This document shows positions 18,241 to 30,149 of a stretch of 64,000 bases of DNA, piece by piece. The stretch covers positions 1 through 64,000 of the forward strand of contig JAULSN010000013.1 in NCBI GenBank assembly GCA_033439765.1. The letters are read 5' to 3'. Positions within the stretch are counted from its first letter, which is position 1, and every line of letters begins with the position of its first letter. The notes beneath the pieces were generated by a model, which was not told the DNA's origin, did not search any database, and was given only the letters and a program-made list of their open reading frames with translations. This DNA is from Lasiosphaeria ovina. Taxonomy: Eukaryota > Ascomycota > Sordariomycetes > Sordariales > Lasiosphaeriaceae. Made by a program: the position numbers and the translations under genes.

Positions 18241-21200
18241 ACTGAGAGCGGCTGTGACGTGGTGTGGGGTCTCTGTAACTTGTGGAGGGGGCAGTGGGTA
18301 GGTAGGTATGATAGATAGACAGGCTGCTTTTGCCGTGAGCCTAAGCTGCCGAGGATTATTACAAGGGGCGTGAGATATGATCCCGCTGGAGGAAAATAAT
18401 AAGCGGAGGACTCGTGCTGGGGGGGAAAGGACAGCACCCAGTATAATTATTGTGTGGAGGGTGGTTGCTGACCACCGGGTCTCCACCAGGCCGCCGTGCC
18501 CCGGATGACAAGCCCGGCATTGCTGCAATTGGATTGACCTAGCCAATAAAGCAAAAAGAAACATCACTAGTCCGGGAACATGCCCAGCCACTCGCCGTGT
18601 CCTGCCAGTCAGACTTGCTTCCAAGAGTGAGCAGTGTGGGCGTGTGGGACGGAATGCAGTAAAGAGGAAAAGGAGGCCAACCCCGCTTAAAACGATATGC
18701 GCTTGGACCCCCTTTCGGCGGCTTATTGACTGACTTTGTAGCTAGCTACCCCAGCAGGCAGCCTGGTAAGGTGGGATGAACGGCGATGCCTGCCTGCACC
18801 CCGGGGAGATGCTAAGTGAGACTGGCTGCCTTATGGATGGCTTATTCAGATAACATCAGATTCTACCAATTGCCACACCTGGTTGGCTCCTCGAGGAGCG
18901 TGCTTGTGGGATATGCCTCAGTCCGGCCCTGTCACGGCGGAGGGCCCCGGTCAGGAGTGCGGCACAAGTAGCTTCGTTGCAGATTGATGAAGAACTTCGG
19001 CTTTGGGCGTTGGGATGGGGCGAGATGAGACGATGGGTGGTGAACGATGGATGGTGAACGATGGATGGTGGATCGGTCGTTTGCCCGCGCCTTCCAGGGC
19101 CAGCCAGGATTGAGGCGATTCCTCAAGAAGTCAAGCTTTGCCTTCCCGCTAACATGTCCCGACAATTATTTAGGGACGCGGGGTAACGAGCCTGTCGCGT
19201 TGCACAGCAGCTGTTGGGTTCGCCTTCGCGATCGGAGCGCTGGCACTAGGTAACCATTCCGTTGGTATTCGTCATGGGCTTCAATCGAGGCTATTCAAGT
19301 GTTATCAAGGCGATTTTCTCTTGTTGGAGAGAGACCGACTTCGTACGGCCGCCCGTGCTATGGCCGGCCGGCGTCAGAACCTAAGGTAGCTGCGCTGCGG
19401 AGTAGGGCCGGGAACAAGGGAGCTGGAAGGCGGGGTGTTTATTATAGCGTAATTCGGCGCCTTGCATGCTGGAGTGCCGGCGTTGAGCATAGATCGGACT
19501 GTTATAACCTAGTAACTTCTCGGTGAGGTGTGCTCGAAACGAAAGCGGCCTTCTGGATTTGGCGGGCGAAAAGGCCGTGCGCCTGCTCGACGCAACTTAA
19601 AAAAAGTTCCCCAAGGTTATTGATCATTCCTCTCAGCAGAACCGAGGCATCGTGCATGCGGCAGCAAGGATGCATGCTCCCTACCAAGAGGCCTTGCAAG
19701 GCTTGACCAGATCTACTATCGCGCGCGCGGCCGCCGAGGTGATGTGAGACCGTGGAGAGATGCTGGAATCACCTACGTAGTAGACCAAGGTAGGGCAGGG
19801 CCCCTGGGCGCGGGAGTTCGTCTGCCAGATGTGAATAAGCATATACATAGTAAGGCACGAATACTTTGTGGGTATGCATGCACAAAGTCTGTACAGTACC
19901 GCACGGCCGCCGGCTCCTAAATCTACGGCAGGATCAAGCACGGCCATTCCCGCGTGTTGGCGTCTAGGCTGTCGCCTTCTTGTTGGGCCGTTGGCTGTCT
20001 TGCATGGCTGCTCCTCGTATTTGAACTTTATGGCCGTGTTCCCCGCAAGATACGGATACGGATGCCTTGCATATTCGTTGCGCGTACAGGGTGTGTAAGG
20101 TAAGTACGAATACGAAAATACACGTATTCGTAGTTGTTTCCAGGAATCCAGACTCCAGAGGGCAATCGCGCCGCGCACTTGGGACTCAAGGCGTCATCCT
20201 GCATCAGATCTCGTTCTGCACGAAATACCTAAACCTTGCCAACTTGGAGAGCCACGACTAGTTGATATAACTTACCCGGGTCCCAAGAGAAAGACAACCT
20301 GAAGTCGCAATGAAGACTCTACCCCGCTATTCATGAACATGGAGGTTATTTCCTCTTCTCCATTGTCGAGAAAGGCGGACCGGCGGCGATGCAAGGGGAA
20401 TTGCGACGTTACCAAGGAACGAGCCCGGTTCGGTTTATTACCCAGTGGAGTGGGCAAGTGCGAAAACAGTCGCATTCGTCGCCGCAGCACTGCAGCCCAA
20501 CGCTATTTATATATCAGCTAGGAAAGTCTGAGAAAGTCTGGATTGCTCTGTCCGGATGGACGGGATGGACGGTAACTTATCTCCTCGGGTACTCGGTCAG
20601 TAATTGCCTTATCAAGACAATTACAGCGAATGACTGCGTGGTGGCAGCCCGTGGGAAGCCGACGAAACCGGGCACACCTAACCTTTTGGACCGTGACCGA
20701 CCGACCCCGCCATCTCCCTCCCAAGGCTGCATCTTATTTCGGCAGCTTCGTGCGGTATGTATGTACCAGGTTATCGACCCTGGACGATCGGCGTATTGCC
20801 AGTGAAAGACTGTTTTGCACGTGAGTGAGCCGCGCTTACCTATTGACCGAACGGTTTTGCGGAAAACCCAAAACCCACCGATCCATCGATGATGCACTTG
20901 CTTTCTCTGCCCCCCATTCTTTCCTCGCGATTAGAAACCTGCTGGAATACAACGGTTCGATGCGCCTGTCGATAATGCACCTACCTTGTTTTCGGTCGTC
21001 ATTAACCGCCAAGGTTGTTGGCGACTCGGACTGTAGGTATCCCCTGCTGTTGCACTCGCCCATTGCATTCGCCGATGCACCGGTTTTTGCACCCGCCGAT
21101 GTTTCTTCGTACAGTACTGTCTTATCTGTACTGAACATTTGTCGCCGCGCTCGCTGATGCACTCGCTGTTGCACTTGCCGCAAGAACGCTGGACGCCAAA

Positions 21201-21788
21201 CCAACGCAACTCGAGGCACCGCATTTCGGCTCGAGCTCGGCCAGTCTGTCAAGTTGCAAGGCAAGCCCGAAACTGGAACTAGAACTAACTGGAGCGAGGA
21301 AAGGATGACTGGCAGGATTTGTCCAGCCCGCCGCCTGTTGGCCGTTCGCTCAATTGGCAGTGTCAGAATGATGGGTCAGCAGAGCTGAGCCAAGCGCGCT
21401 TTTGTCCGCTGTGCCTCTCTCAGATGGGACGCTGTTTCGCTCCGACGTCGTAGATTCCCCCGCTCACACGTCCCAGTTGAGGCGATTGTGCGAACGAAGC
21501 CGTGGACGGCACACGCACCGCCGCTCGACGCCGCCTTGGCCCGGGATTGCAAGCTGGAGTTGGGGCCAGACATGGCTTCGTCGTTGCCCTCTTTTCTCCC
21601 GAGGGAATGCACCTGGTTTCAACGTGCTCCATCTCTGCCCTCCCGCAAATATACCATCTCTCGCTCGTTCGCCCTTTTCCTTCCGTGTCTTTCCTAAATT
21701 ATTGGTGCTCGTACCATTTCCATTCAATCTATCCTTCCCGTCGGATTGGTTGCTAGTAATTTAATCGTCGCTCTCCTCGACGTCCATC
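18241..21788. other. Gene-poor 3.5-kb stretch
   Basis: No supported gene on either strand. It holds a tandem 'gatggatggtgaac' repeat at 19041-19075 and scattered short open stretches without domains, initiation context or splice support. It probably contains the promoters of the reductase and of the Pth11-like gene, and separates the biosynthetic cluster from its neighbours. Confidence 0.5.
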
Positions 21789-23135
21789 ATGTCCGCCCCG
21801 CCTCCGTTCGCGTTTCCGCCGCCGGCCCATCCCAATGACCACGGCATCGGGCCCTTGGTGATGGGCACGACGTGGACCTTCACCATAATTGCCACGGTGG
21901 CCATCTCCTTGAGGCTCTACTTGTGCAAGAAGGGCACCAAAGCCACGGGATTGGACGACTGGCTAATGCTGGCTGCGGTTGTGAGTGAACTCGATGTGCG
22001 TTTCACGACAGCTCCAGACAGACACTGACAAGGCTGCTGCCGCACCATAGGTCTTTCAGCTTGTGTTCCAGAGCCTCATATCGACTTCGTACCACTTCGG
22101 CATGGGGAAACACGACGCCGATATTGAGATGCCCGGTCCATTTGTCAACGTGCTCAAGTTCTGCTGGCTCGGCCTCGTCTTTGGCATGGCTGTCTCCATC
22201 ACAGCCCGCATCTCCATTGCCCTACTTCTCGTCCGCTTGTTTGGCGGCGTCCACAAGTGGTTCAAGTGGTTCACCATCGTCCTCACGACAACTCAGACAA
22301 TCATAGGGACAGCTATCATCCCTATCCATCTGCTCCAAGTCCAACCTACCGAGGGTCTTTGGGACGTGTTCCGCCCCGGAGTCACCAGATGGGACCCGAG
22401 GATTGTCATCTACCTCGAGTATTTCCTGCAAGGTGAGTTCCCGTCTCTTCCAAACGTCACATACACTTTAGAGGCATCAGACTAACAACCGCAGCCCTTT
22501 ACACGCTCTCGGACTTGGCCTATGTCTTGTTGCCAGTCATGATTGTCTGGAGCCTACATATGGCGTTGCACCGCAAGGTCGGTCTCATCGTCATGCTTGG
22601 CATGTCGCTGTTCACGGTGGCCCTGTCCATCCTCAAGGCCGTCTGGATCGGCAGGCAGCCAACCGTAGACGCGCAGTACAGCGCCAGCTTGGCCGTCATG
22701 TGGGCCGGGCTGGAACAGGCCTTCGTTATCATCATGGGCTGCGTGCCGCCCCTGCGCGGAATACTAAAGGACATCCCGGGGCTCGCCGCCGTCACCGCCT
22801 CCCTGTACCGTTTCGTGCGCTGGAACACGGAGAGGACCGCCAAGACAAAATCATCACACTCGTCGAGGTCCGCGCGGTCCGTGCCGAGCGGGAAGAATGG
22901 CGACGTCTCAGCCGGCGTGTACCTTGACCTCGAGCGCAGCAACCATCACCATCTCAACAGCCTTGGCGGCGTTGCGAAGGTTGAGGTCGACCACAGATAT
23001 GCCGGAGAGCCCGTCGTTACATACTATCCCTCTGCAGGGAGCCAGCAGAGCTTAGTGACGCCGCCGCCGCCGCCGCCGCCAATGTATGTGCGGAGGACAG
23101 ATCAGTACACAGTATCGTATGACGCACGGAGGTGA
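21789..23135 (+). CDS. Pth11/SAT4-type rhodopsin-fold integral membrane protein
   Basis: Three exons: 21789-21980, 22051-22432 and 22495-23135, 404 residues. A short Pro-rich N-terminus is followed by about seven hydrophobic helices (TWTFTIIATVAISLRLYL, LGLVFGMAVSITARISIALLLV, WFTIVLTTTQTIIGTAIIP, DLAYVLLPVMIVWSL and others). The first helix is followed by the characteristic 'LDDWLMLAA' motif. The C-terminal tail is cytoplasmic, Ser-rich, with a run of Pro encoded by (CCG)n. The family includes putative GPCR-like sensors of surface or host cues; no CFEM domain is present. The ligand is unknown. Confidence 0.85.
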
Positions 23136-26100
23136 CCGGACAGAGCTTGTCAACGAGCAACCACGCCTTCACGTTTCCCTATCTACATGTACTATACTGT
23201 AATGTGTTTGTATTGACATAATGCTACTTGGACATAATACTCTCTTTCTCTCGGACACAACACTGTAGGCCATGGTCATCTTCACATGACTTTGCTGGGC
23301 GTTCTTTAATGAGTACTCACTTCGTATCTTCGTGTCCGCATCGTTTACCAGGTTTCGACTTTGACGTCCTTGGCTCTATCCCGAGACGAAATAAACAACG
23401 GATGATACAAGAATTGACTTTGTCACTCAAGTTTTCTCCTTCCCCCCCCCCCCCCCCCCCCTTTCTCGTGAATGTCAATAATGAGAAAACGCTTTTCGGA
23501 ATATCATGGTGGTTGAGAGACCATGCTGAAAGCGGCTAAACTGCTTGAACTGGTCATCTGAAGTCTGATTGGCTTTGGCGGAAAGACACAATGTCTTTTA
23601 TTGATTAGCCAAAATAGAACCAGTCGAGCTGAATCGGGTTAAGTTATTTGTCAGTCCTTATCAATACCGCAGAAGGTCCAAGTCCGGCTCCCCAACAGCC
23701 TTTCGCAGTTCAGAATGGGTGTCTCGACTCTGGAAAGTGTGGTGACACTGCCGAGGTGGTGTTGTGGCGTTGCTGAGCAATACCGGCTTTGGCCTAGGGC
23801 TTACGCTAAGCAGAGCAGCAGGATTTTCCCGTCCTTACACTAAAGCCTTCTCTGCGCTCTTTCACCTCTACTTGGCTTACGGAGAACAAAGTGTGTAAAG
23901 TAAGCATTTTAACACAAATACTGTACAGATCCATCCGTATTATATTCAATATATTGTCCGGCCGTGCGTAAAGCCAAGTCCGGTGGACACCGATCGGGCG
24001 TACGAAGTATCGGGGTCAGCAATCGGCGTTGCCAAGAAACCCACCCTCCATCGGCGGCCATTGGATTCGGAGGCCACTTCAAAGTGAGTGCTATCTTCGG
24101 GGTCCTGTCAACCCAGATAATCGACATCATCTTGTCGGGCACAGCTTGGCTACAGAATTTCAAAAGGAGGTTTCGGCCGGTAATTAAACCTTTGGCCAAA
24201 CTTGGTATGGATGTTCTATTGTTCTTCCCAAGGCCGCCTCATTTTGCAGACCGGACAGCACGGCGCCTTGGCTCGGTGTTGTTTTCCGGCCACCAACACT
24301 GCAAACCCGTCGAGGGTGTGGTCTAGACCTAGGAGAAACTAAAAATCATTCACGCGCAAACCCGACCCAAAGCCGACGTCGGGTGAGAGCTTGCCGCCTT
24401 GGCAAGGGGGTGTTGGTTGCCGGTGGCGCGAAGGATTGCCGTCAGTGGCGCCTTGTGCGAGGCTTCGGGATTTTGGGCTTCAGTTGAGAAGCTTCTCGCA
24501 CGAGAGGTGAGATTCGTGGCAGCGGGTTTAATTTTGCCAGAATAGCGAACGACAGAACAAGATGAGGCCACGTCCACCCACCTGGTTGGATAAAGTAGTG
24601 ATTTTCTTGAGCCACCCTTTTGCTTCTATGAACTTGTTACACGGCCCTGCAGATTTTCTTTGGTTTGTGGGCAATCACTATCTCTTTCTGTTTGCTTGTA
24701 CGGCACTCGTAAGTCGCACATGCCTTGATGACAGAGCTGTCATGGGCGATCTCGAACTTCTAGGAATCCGAGGTTGACAGGACCTGCAAGGCCCTGAGGC
24801 TCATGGCAAGCACCAATGGAACAGCTTCATAATCAGGTTAAAGGGGAATGACAACCAATGAGCGGCTCTTTTTGGTTGGTTGAACGGAGGCTGGTCTTGT
24901 CTTGTGGCAACGCTTCCTTGTTTTCACTCCGAAGTTGCATTAAGAGTGCCGGATTGCAACATCAGAAGAGAAACTTTTCTAGTTTTCTCAACTCGAGTCT
25001 GTTTACCAAGTCATGTTTGGCACTAACTAGGATTAGTGGCACGTTTCACAGCCGTTGGCGGACTGCACGTACCCGTCGGAGAGCAAAGCCTTCGGGTCCG
25101 GTGCTCTGATAATCGTCATCAAACACCACTACGTATCCGGAAGGATTCATGTCAAGCTGCCCAGTTTACTAATTGTGAGTTGGCATGGTGAAAGTCCGCT
25201 TCAGCCAAGGTGCCTGACCAGTGCCTACTGCTCACTGTCCATGTCTAACCAATGTCTCCCCAAAGGCTTCTAATCAGCATGATTGATCTGAACGAATAAT
25301 GCTACGTTTCGGAAAACTCAAATAACCGTACCAGTTGAAACAACAGTGGACGTGCAGGTTGCTTTATGGATCCCGGTCGTCGGTAGCTGTCAACGCGGCG
25401 GATATGCCCCCCAGGGTCGTGCCGCATACATAACGGTTCTCCAGAGATCTACTTTTGGTATTTTCGGAATTCGACTGCTACTGGAGGGCGGAAAAAGGAG
25501 CAATTTCCGAGGCTCGCATGTCGTGGAACGTGACGGTCGAACAAATTTCTGGGCCGCTCGTTCCGGCCCCGTGGGGTTCGGGAATCTAGTTTTACAAAGT
25601 GATGTGTCATGAATCTGGCTGGCTGCAGCTTGGAAAAACGCGCCTAGATTCTGGTCGCGTTTTCGTACGCCACTTCCGTGTTATGAATGTGCCGGGAATT
25701 TTCGGTGGCGGCTTCTTCCCACACGCCATGGCACACGGCATCCTGATGAGGACCCCTATCCGACTCGTATCCGAGCCGTATGACAGGCTTGGTTTTAAGC
25801 AGGCCTAAGCAAAGGGGCACGAATGAGCTATCAAAGCAAACAAGTATACTGCTGTGGTGATAGAACAGAGAGCCTTTAACCTTCGCACCGAAGATATAGC
25901 TGGTATTGGTTTAGGCACTGAACGGGGAAGGGGGGGAACTGCGGCTGAGAACTTGACTTGGCTCTCTTGGTCAATCCCGACATCTCGGATGTGCAAGCCA
26001 TCTTGGACCCAAGACGCCAAGCTCGTCTCATCTTTATGGGGCTGACGGCGAGCAGGAGCTGGTCGGGACGTCTTAGATATCCCCTGCCGCCACTCTTTCC

Positions 26101-26758
26101 TGCGACGACGTGAACCTGGGGCAAGCCCTGGCACATCACATCGCAGAACGCGTTGTTGCGGTAATCGCTGGATGCCTGTACCACCCAGGGCGTAATTATC
26201 AGATCATGTTGCATCTTAAAGAGAAGTTGGCAGCGCCATTCAGGGCGGCCACAGCTTGATCGGTCTCTCTTCTCCGGGTGGCACAGAACCCCGGGTTTCC
26301 TCCAATTCGTTGATTAGCATGTAAGACTGCATACGATGTAGGAGCTGGGGATTTGGCAACAGTCATGTGCTGCGACTTCCGCAGGGTGTGTTGAGCTGTG
26401 GTAGCTTTCTTGCGTGGCAATGGCAACCCAAGCTGAACCGAACGGGATTTTCAACTGTCCTCCCAGCTTTTAGCCTGAGAAAGTGAGCGTCAACACTTTC
26501 TTGATGAAGTCCAGAACCAAGATGAATCATGAATACCCTGAGAAACGGGTTGGATATATCTGTCATCACTAAAGCGCCAAGCTGCCACTCGGCGTTGACT
26601 TTGGGTGTCTCCTTCCCAACAAGGAAATCATCGTGTCGATGACGACGGACATCAACATAACATCGGAAATGAGTTGACACACAGGCCAGGGGATGGTTAC
26701 GGAGGCGTGAAGCAATTTCCACTTCGAAGCTACTGGCGACGTTGGCCTCACAGGTATC
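23136..26758. other. Gene-poor 3.6-kb stretch with C20 homopolymer
   Basis: No gene that I can support. A run of 20 C lies at 23442-23461. Open stretches up to about 120 codons are present but lack family features or start context. Base composition is mixed, without long repeats seen by eye. Confidence 0.45.
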
Positions 26759-26766
26759 TATATAAA
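26759..26766 (+). promoter_or_regulatory. TATA box of the hydrophobin gene
   Basis: TATATAAA followed by a CT-rich tract (ccctcttcttctctcgactt), about 160 bp upstream of the hydrophobin ATG. A good TATA plus pyrimidine-rich leader is typical of highly expressed fungal genes, as expected for a hydrophobin. Confidence 0.65.
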
Positions 26767-26924
26767 CCCTCTTCTTCTCTCGACTTCACCGACCCAGACT
26801 CATCACCAAAGACATCAGCAATCCAGCATCCCGGCCCAGCCTTGCCCTCAAACTCAATCTCAGAACCCCATCATCTCCACTTCGTTGCAAAGAACGCCCA
26901 GTTCCGCCCCCTAAACCAGCCGAA

Positions 26925-27320
26925 ATGCAACTCACCAACGTCATCACCGCCATCGTGGCCCTCGCTATGACTGCCACGGCTCTTCCCGCGGCCGAGCCCG
27001 TCGTGGCCGCCCGCACTGGCAGCAGCTGCAACGCCAACTACCAGCCCGTCTGCTGCAATCAGCACGGCGGCCTCGGTCTGCAGTGCACCGTCCTCAGCGT
27101 GCTGCTCGGCGGCCTCCTGGGCGGCAACAACTGCGACGGTGGCAATGTCTACTGCTGCCCCACCAACGCTGCTCCTGTAAGAAGCACTCACCCCCTGACG
27201 CTTTGTTTATTGCCATCTGTCTAGGAGTCGACTGGAAAAGCTGACACTCCTTTTCTTTCTAATTAGACCACTGTCCTCATCGACATTGATCTGTTCCAGT
27301 GCGGCAGCCTCATCGGCTAA
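26925..27320 (+). CDS. Hydrophobin, small secreted eight-Cys protein
   Basis: Two exons, 26925-27176 and 27267-27320, encode 101 residues. A secretion signal (MQLTNVITAIVALAMTATA) is followed by eight cysteines in the hydrophobin order C-CC-C-C-CC-C. Reading spacings from the sequence: 7 residues between C1 and the first pair, 9 from the pair to C4, 14 to C5, 6 to the second pair and 17 to C8. The Leu/Gly-rich hydrophobic loop (TVLSVLLGGLLGG) lies between C4 and C5. The short C3-C4 loop does not fit the classic class I range and the other spacings do not fit class II. Function: self-assembling coat on spores or hyphae. Confidence 0.88.
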
Positions 27321-28539
27321 AGCGGCCGTATCCCCATGACGTGTCGGCCAAAACACGGCAAAGAAGGGGCTCCTGGGGCCCGCGTCAGGGCTCATTGGCG
27401 TGGGCCGTCATCATCAACTCGGGTCTGCAACTGCTTGCTGGGGGTTTTGGGCCAACAACAGATTGAAAATTGAGGACAAGAGCTGGGTAGCGGCGATGGT
27501 GGACTGGGGTTTGCAGTGTGTATCATGTACCAAAGAGTGAAGCCATCTTTTCTCACTGGCTTTCACGTCCCCTCATTGGTTTACCTTTCTGTAGCTAGTC
27601 TAGTATTTTTTTCCCACCAGGCCTGGGGGTAATTAGTGCGTTATAATCGACAACCATTTGTGTGTATTAATTAATCGGTCCCAAGTGATATGGTTACCAA
27701 TGCTGATGCGGGGGTTGGTTGGTTATGGTTGCTATTGCCCAGAGAGCCAGGCAACAGGTATCTTTTTTGTCGCAACGGCATACCGTAACAAATGCCGTAT
27801 GTCGATTACTGGACTTTGCTATTACTTGCCTACATTATTCAGAGAATTCGGCTTTGTCTGACTGGATGAACTCCTACCTAATGTGCTCATTGAGTGCAAG
27901 CGAGTCTTGTTGCGACGACAAGCTGCTCACCGCCTACAAAGCCGAGCAGGCCTCGACAATAGCTCCTCTGGCGAATCGACGAGTCTTCCCATGGACGATC
28001 AGCGCCAGCGCCACAGACAGATAAGAGCCCGTGATGAATTTTCGGGGTTGCACATCGAGAGCGTCGCGTTGCAGATAAGAGAGGCAGGCGTAAACGTCTT
28101 CAAAACATCAGCACCGTTAATCAAAGCTTTGATCCCCAAGCCGTTAAAAATCTGTGTTGATGGAATGCCAATTTCCAATTGCCGAGGAAAATGAATGTGT
28201 GGATGGATGGCGTGCATTGATAACCTCCAGCCCGCCAACTGGTGGAGGCGAAGCATCGTTATCTTCAAGGCTGAGCCCCCTCCGCCAAGCCAGATTTGGA
28301 CCACTGGGCTGACCGGGAACGCGCCCTGCGGAAGGGAGAAAAAGAGGGGAAGCCGACCACCACGGCCGAGCATCGTGAGTCTCTGTTCCCTTCCTTTTTG
28401 ATCCCAAAGATTTGAGTGTGAAATCTCCTTAATTATTTACCGTACCTTTGGTCTCGATTCACATATTTACTAGCATAGCCCTACCCAATAATCAGTCGCT
28501 TACTCAAATTCCAACTGTCTGTGAATTTCGGCATCAAGG
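27321..28539. other. Intergenic with one copy of a dispersed repeat
   Basis: No supported gene. A 27-bp block at 27735-27761 (core 'cccagagagccaggcaacag') recurs exactly, inverted, at 36121-36147. The flanks of the two copies also resemble each other for some tens of bases. Confidence 0.55.
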
Positions 28540-29874
28540 ATGGCATCGTCACCGAACATCGACAGGGCTCTGAGCAGCGCCAGCACAACAACGATTTCTC
28601 TCGGTGATGTCGAGGCAGGAGTCTCGGGTGCCAACATTCGGATCAGGAGAGGAAAGGCTCATCCAGGCAGGTTTTGAGCTTATCCTTACAAATATCTTGA
28701 TAGTGTTCTCTCAACAGTCTGATAACATGTGGCGGGAGCAGACGAGAGTGACCCGAGTCGCGACGAGAACCAAGCCGTGAACGAAGAACACCGCGCCCTC
28801 CGCCAGCAAGTCGCACGCCACCTCTTGGTGCTCAACGCGCTCACTAGCCTCGCTCTGGGCGACGGCGGCGACACGGCAGCCTACAGCGACAAGTTTGCCG
28901 AGTACCTCACCCCGGCCGAGAGGGGCCTGAATAGCGACCGCCGTAGCGTCTATCGCCACGACCGGAAGTTGGGGAGCGAGTACGTGGCCGGGCTTCGCGA
29001 CTGGCAGGTGCAAGACTGCATCGTCGACCTCGGCCCCAGCGACTACTACCCGGACCTGCTCAACATCCGGGTCAAGCTGTACCGCAAGGCCAAGGAACAC
29101 GCCGCGCTCGTGGCCCGCTCAAGCCACGCCGACCTACCCATGCGACCCAAGCGCTTCGCCGACTGCCACCACTATCAGGACTACCTCGAGGCCGCGGTGC
29201 ACGACGACCAGACGCAGCGCAACCGCCTCAGCAACGTGCTGAAGCGCGCAAGGCTGCTGGTCGCCGCGATCAAGTCGGCCGCCGACGCCGGCAGCCTCGA
29301 CGACCCTGGGCTGGCCGCCCTCAGAGTCAAGATCGACGCCCTCCAGAGCTACTACCCCGACGCCTACAGCGCGCTGCACGGCAGCCCGCAGGACCTGTTC
29401 GACGCCGAGGCCGAGCGGTGGTGGGACGCGTCGGGCTCCCAGTCCTCTGCCCGGCCGCCGCCGCCAGAAAGCCAGACACGCTACGCGCGGCGGGACCGCG
29501 CGCTCGTCAACTTCGCCGTACCGAGCGTGACGGTCCTTGCCTGCATCCCCGCGTTCATGGGCTGGTGGCTCAGCACCGGCCCGGGGGAGCTAGGGCGGTA
29601 CGACGACGCCGAGTTTTGGCAGCTCGTGGCTGGCGGCGCCATGCAGCTCCTGGGCCTGTTCACGATGCTCTGGCCTAATGTGATGGCGGGTGGCGGCGGC
29701 GAGCCGCGCAGGTGGACGTGGATTCTCGCTGCGGTCAGCGCGCTGAGCGTCGTGGTGAGTATGTTGCTGTATCTGCTTGTGTCGCCGGGGTGGAGCTCGT
29801 TGGTGTCGTTTCTTGGTTCTGCCGCGCAGGTATTCATTCTGTTGCAGTTGGTTAATAGAGGGCGTCTGCTTTGA
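28540..29874 (+). CDS. Uncharacterised multi-helix membrane protein
   Basis: The main exon is open from about 28742 to the TGA at 29874. A stop codon at 28723-28725 rules out a simple upstream extension, and an ATG at 28540 followed by 20-40 plausible codons suggests a first exon. The acceptor is probably the AG at 28740-28741 with a CTGATAAC branch site; the donor is unresolved (28604 or 28628 keep frame). The predicted ~250-residue N-terminal part is soluble, charged and helical (HRALRQQVARHLLVLNALTSL, RLSNVLKRARLLVAAIKSAA). The C-terminus has four membrane segments (FAVPSVTVLACIPAFMGWWL, VAGGAMQLLGLFTMLW, ILAAVSALSVVVSMLLYLLV, FLGSAAQVFILLQLV). I do not recognise the family; it resembles lineage-specific fungal proteins with a C-terminal four-helix membrane module. 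Confidence 0.7.
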
Positions 29875-30149
29875 GGCGCGAAGTGGGATTCTTTGCGCAA
29901 CGGTGGCCTGAGAGCCGTAGAATAGCTGTGCATATATATGATTGGCTGGGCATCTGAGTTGTTGTAAAGGAAACCGGAATATACCCAGGGTTAATTATCT
30001 CAGACAAAGCTTTGAGGTGGTGGTAACATCATACTTGAAAGCCTAATCATGCACCCGCGAAGCGTCGAAGGGCTAAAACGACACGCGTATGAGCTGATTG
30101 TTGACCTCGCGAAACTAGATGGGGGCTGGCTTGCAAGCTATACGACCCT

